A stretch of DNA of 64,000 nt. Source: an uncultured Clostridia bacterium (GTDB lineage: Bacteria > Bacillota > Clostridia > Christensenellales > Borkfalkiaceae). The DNA lies in assembly GCA_947625025.1 (NCBI GenBank), contig CANQMQ010000006.1, positions 21,486-85,485 on the forward strand, written 5' to 3'. Positions 63,043 through 64,000 of the stretch are shown in pieces. The first letter of the stretch is position 1, and each line of letters opens with the position of its first letter. The notes under the pieces were generated by a model. The model was not told the origin of the DNA. It worked only from the letters and a program-made list of their open reading frames with translations, and searched no databases. The position numbers and the translations under genes are program-made.

Positions 63043-63675
63043 TTACGGCTGCGCCTGTTCACGGTTACGGCGCTTTGCGATGTACCTTCCCAAAAACAGC
63101 CCCGCATAGAAGAGAAGGGCGCCCGCGATGGAGATCATCATATCGGTAATGGTATCGGCAAGCGGAGAGATCCCCTGCTCCAATGCCGATTCTACGCCCT
63201 GCATATCGCTGTGGAGGAAGAGGTCGGCAACGAATTCGTAGATCTCCCAGAGCCCCGCGAGGGAAATGGTGAGAAGTACGAATACGATATAGTGAAGGGG
63301 CTTCGGAGGCTGTTTCTCAAAGCGGAGGTAGAGGTAGTAGAAGAAGGCACAGCCTAACGTCCCGAAGAGGCCGTGGATCATGAGGTCCCACCAAGAGAAG
63401 TAGGCATACAGCCCCATCGCGGTGCCCGCATCCGCCGATAAAATGAGGTGCAGGCAGACCAAAACGATGAGATACCGCGGCACCCCCATCTTCCACCTGC
63501 GGTTGATGAAGATGAGTGCGAAGGGCACGAGGGGCATGAGGCTCACGACGAGGTAATCACTCGCCGCATGCTCCTCGATGATGGTTGCATAGAGAATGAG
63601 GGTAACGATGTTGAGAAGCGCCGTTACGATGGCGGGAAGATACTCCAAAAAAATGGGAAGAACTTTCTTTTGCAT
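63043..63675 (-). CDS. Polytopic membrane protein, YjdF/DUF2238-like
   Basis: A 210-residue integral membrane protein with about six helices. The motif WWDLMIHGLFG near residue 94, AGLWEIYEFVADLFLHSD near 142 and PLADTITDMMISIAGAL near 173 show the conserved WDxxxH, ExxE and DTxxDM pattern that I associate with YjdF/DUF2238 proteins, whose function is unknown. The ATG at 63675 has AAGGAG six bases upstream. It has its own promoter and terminator. Confidence 0.65.
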   Translation of the reverse strand: MQKKVLPIFLEYLPAIVTALLNIVTLILYATIIEEHAASDYLVVSLMPLVPFALIFINRRWKMGVPRYLIVLVCLHLILSADAGTAMGLYAYFSWWDLMIHGLFGTLGCAFFYYLYLRFEKQPPKPLHYIVFVLLTISLAGLWEIYEFVADLFLHSDMQGVESALEQGISPLADTITDMMISIAGALLFYAGLFLGRYIAKRRNREQAQP

Positions 63676-63700
63676 GGATCTCTCCTTTTCGATTGCCTCT

Positions 63701-63729
63701 ATTATAACACTCCCGCATGGAAAACACAA
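63701..63729 (-). promoter_or_regulatory. Promoter of the DUF2238-like gene
   Basis: On the minus strand, TTGTGT, 17 bp, TATAAT, 26 bp before the start codon. Confidence 0.65.
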
Positions 63730-63769
63730 CAACATAAAACCCGATTTCTGTTGGTTTTTGAAAAGTTCC

Positions 63770-64000
63770 TTATAGGAGCGGGGCGAAAATCTTGACGAGC
63801 GCGCCCACAAACCGCCGCCATATCGTTTGTTTGAGCATTCCGCTGTGGTATTCGATGGACTGCTCCTGCGTAGAGAGAAAGTCTTTTTCCATATCCGCGA
63901 TTGCGGGGCTTACGTACATCCAAACGCCGTTTTCAAAGTGATGGACGAGCGAACGATAGTCGAGATTGACCGTGCCGACGATTGCCGCCTCGCCGTCCGC
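63770..64000 (-). CDS. Cardiolipin synthase, C-terminal part (partial)
   Basis: An open minus-strand frame enters from the window edge and ends at a TAA (63770-63772). The visible 76 residues begin DGEAAIVGTVNLDYRSL followed by HHFENGVWMY, which is the end of the second HKD phospholipase-D motif (the GTxNxDxRS part) of cardiolipin synthases, and continue with the usual C-terminal RRFVGALVKIFAPLL end. The enzyme condenses phospholipids to cardiolipin in the membrane. The rest of the gene lies beyond the window. Confidence 0.8.
   Translation of the reverse strand, partial: ADGEAAIVGTVNLDYRSLVHHFENGVWMYVSPAIADMEKDFLSTQEQSIEYHSGMLKQTIWRRFVGALVKIFAPLL

Overview
The window looks like a chromosomal segment of an anaerobic Bacillota (Clostridia-type) bacterium, probably gut-associated. 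The evidence is the order ecfA1-ecfA2-ecfT-truA, a one-piece pyruvate:ferredoxin oxidoreductase, near-consensus sigmaA promoters (TTGACA-N17-TATAAT), strong GGAGG ribosome sites, compact intrinsic terminators, BspA-like leucine-rich surface lipoproteins and a collagen-like protein. No rRNA, CRISPR array, insertion sequence or intact prophage was seen. The only RNA gene found is tRNA-Ser(CGA). Most genes lie on the minus strand.

Layout. 1-5.5 kb: the C-terminal tail of a Lys-rich plus-strand protein, then a minus-strand phosphodiesterase / thioesterase / short-chain dehydrogenase set, tRNA-Ser, a LysR regulator with an unusual acidic extension, and mnmE. 5.7-10 kb: the energy-coupling-factor vitamin transporter module (ecfA1, ecfA2, ecfT), translationally coupled to truA and followed by a small membrane protein. 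10-19 kb: a secreted, membrane-anchored protein, then nifJ (plus strand), a YugP-like membrane protein that has lost its zinc-protease motif, a cluster of four hairpins, and a P-type Ca2+ ATPase. 19-27 kb: a collagen-like protein divergent from a GT2 glycosyltransferase, guaA, a helical-repeat protein, guaB with a small coupled membrane gene, a lipoprotein, and a permuted NlpC/P60-type protein whose mRNA may be leaderless.

27-54.5 kb is the striking part. One apparent minus-strand operon (43695 down to 27329) encodes a membrane protein with a glycine/glutamate tract, a MoxR AAA+ ATPase, a DUF58 protein, two vWA membrane proteins, a 989-residue LRR lipoprotein and a 1735-residue InlB-repeat lipoprotein, with 4-bp coupling at two junctions. 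Immediately upstream, with its own promoter and terminator, sits a 3504-residue LRR lipoprotein that shares modules with the 989-residue protein. My inference is that the MoxR/vWA machinery assembles or remodels these large cell-surface lipoproteins.

54.9-64 kb: a MarR-headed operon (CMD-cupin fusion, ABM monooxygenase-like protein, lipoprotein flavodoxin), two tandem ABC-2 exporter pairs next to a two-component system with an intramembrane-sensing-type kinase, a small membrane protein, and the C-terminus of a cardiolipin synthase. All functions are read from sequence motifs only; no database search was possible.
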